A program made the translations under genes and the position numbers. Positions 63,988 through 64,000 of a stretch of DNA of 64,000 nt are shown in pieces. Source of the DNA: Phycisphaerales bacterium (lineage in GTDB: Bacteria; Planctomycetota; Phycisphaerae; Phycisphaerales; UBA1924). The stretch spans positions 315,130 to 379,129 of the forward strand of contig JAJDDF010000011.1 of the NCBI GenBank assembly GCA_029260455.1, given 5' to 3'. The notes below the pieces were generated by a model. The model was not told the DNA's origin. It did no database searches and worked only from the letters and a program-made list of their open reading frames with translations. How positions within the stretch are numbered: position 1 is the stretch's first letter; each line of letters starts with the position of its first letter.

Positions 63988-64000
63988 TGACCACTTGCTG

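Overview
The window looks like a chromosomal segment of a planctomycete, most likely of the class Phycisphaerae. I infer this from the gene complement and not from any rRNA marker. The pointers are a PEP-CTERM-type sorting tail in the 'VPTPG' variant, a short zinc-ribbon membrane protein ending in CxxCGYDL...CPECG, a flagellin-like protein with hook-IN motifs, a complete MoxR/DUF58/Bat-type von Willebrand operon, a mid-50s GC content, and many families of palindromic repeats between genes. There is no phage, transposase, integrase, CRISPR array or rRNA. Most genes are housekeeping genes.

Layout. 0-8 kb: the end of an ECF sigma factor with its membrane partner, a GNAT acetyltransferase and uvrB (reverse), a 7-TM protein, and an ABC transporter pair of the FtsX/LolD type. 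8-11 kb: gcvH (reverse), then a structured leader with its own promoter and terminator, followed by a tightly overlapping operon of a TIM-barrel isomerase-like gene, cmk and plsC. 11-15 kb: ileS and a DUF2617-like gene (reverse). 15-18.5 kb: HEAT-repeat protein, small membrane protein, PilZ protein and shikimate kinase. 18.5-22 kb (reverse): a second PilZ protein, DinB-like, a UDP-sugar pyrophosphorylase and a PhoU-like gene. 22-24.4 kb: enolase and a LuxR-type regulator. 24.8-33.9 kb: an eight-gene Bat operon (moxR, DUF58, DUF4381-like, batA, batB, batC-like, batD, batE-like) with almost every junction overlapping. 34-38.5 kb: CBS-domain membrane protein, TlpA-like thioredoxin, lipoprotein hydrolase, and a duplicated hook-IN protein. 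38.5-48.9 kb: tRNA-Gln, an 80-residue protein, DegT aminotransferase, ispD with a Dabb lipoprotein, methyltransferase, amidotransferase, HhH glycosylase, an unknown gene coupled to fumarylacetoacetase, and a DUF255/DsbD-like fusion. 49-55 kb: rpmB, sucC, rpmH (48 codons), rnc and several small genes set among repeats. 55-64 kb: the PEP-CTERM protein, a large lipoprotein, a CBM48 protein, aquaporin, a second moxR with a 43-residue partner, a CvpA-like protein with a large extra domain, and a GspE-like ATPase with an altered Walker A motif at the window edge.

How the parts work together. The Bat operon is the clearest multi-protein system: an AAA+ chaperone, two integrin-like VWA proteins anchored in the membrane, and periplasmic TPR and Oxygen-tolerance proteins. 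uvrB, rnc, ileS, rpmB, rpmH, cmk, plsC, ispD, aroK, enolase and sucC cover repair, translation, lipid, isoprenoid, aromatic and central metabolism.

The most unexpected structures are four. The first is the 8.5 kb leader, whose hairpin loop can pair with the foot of a 12-bp terminator. The second is a set of interspersed palindromic repeat families, one copy of which lies in frame inside moxR. The third is an exact 26-bp inverted repeat around the zinc-ribbon gene. The fourth is the GspE-like ATPase that lacks the Walker lysine. None of these has been tested by database search or structure prediction here.
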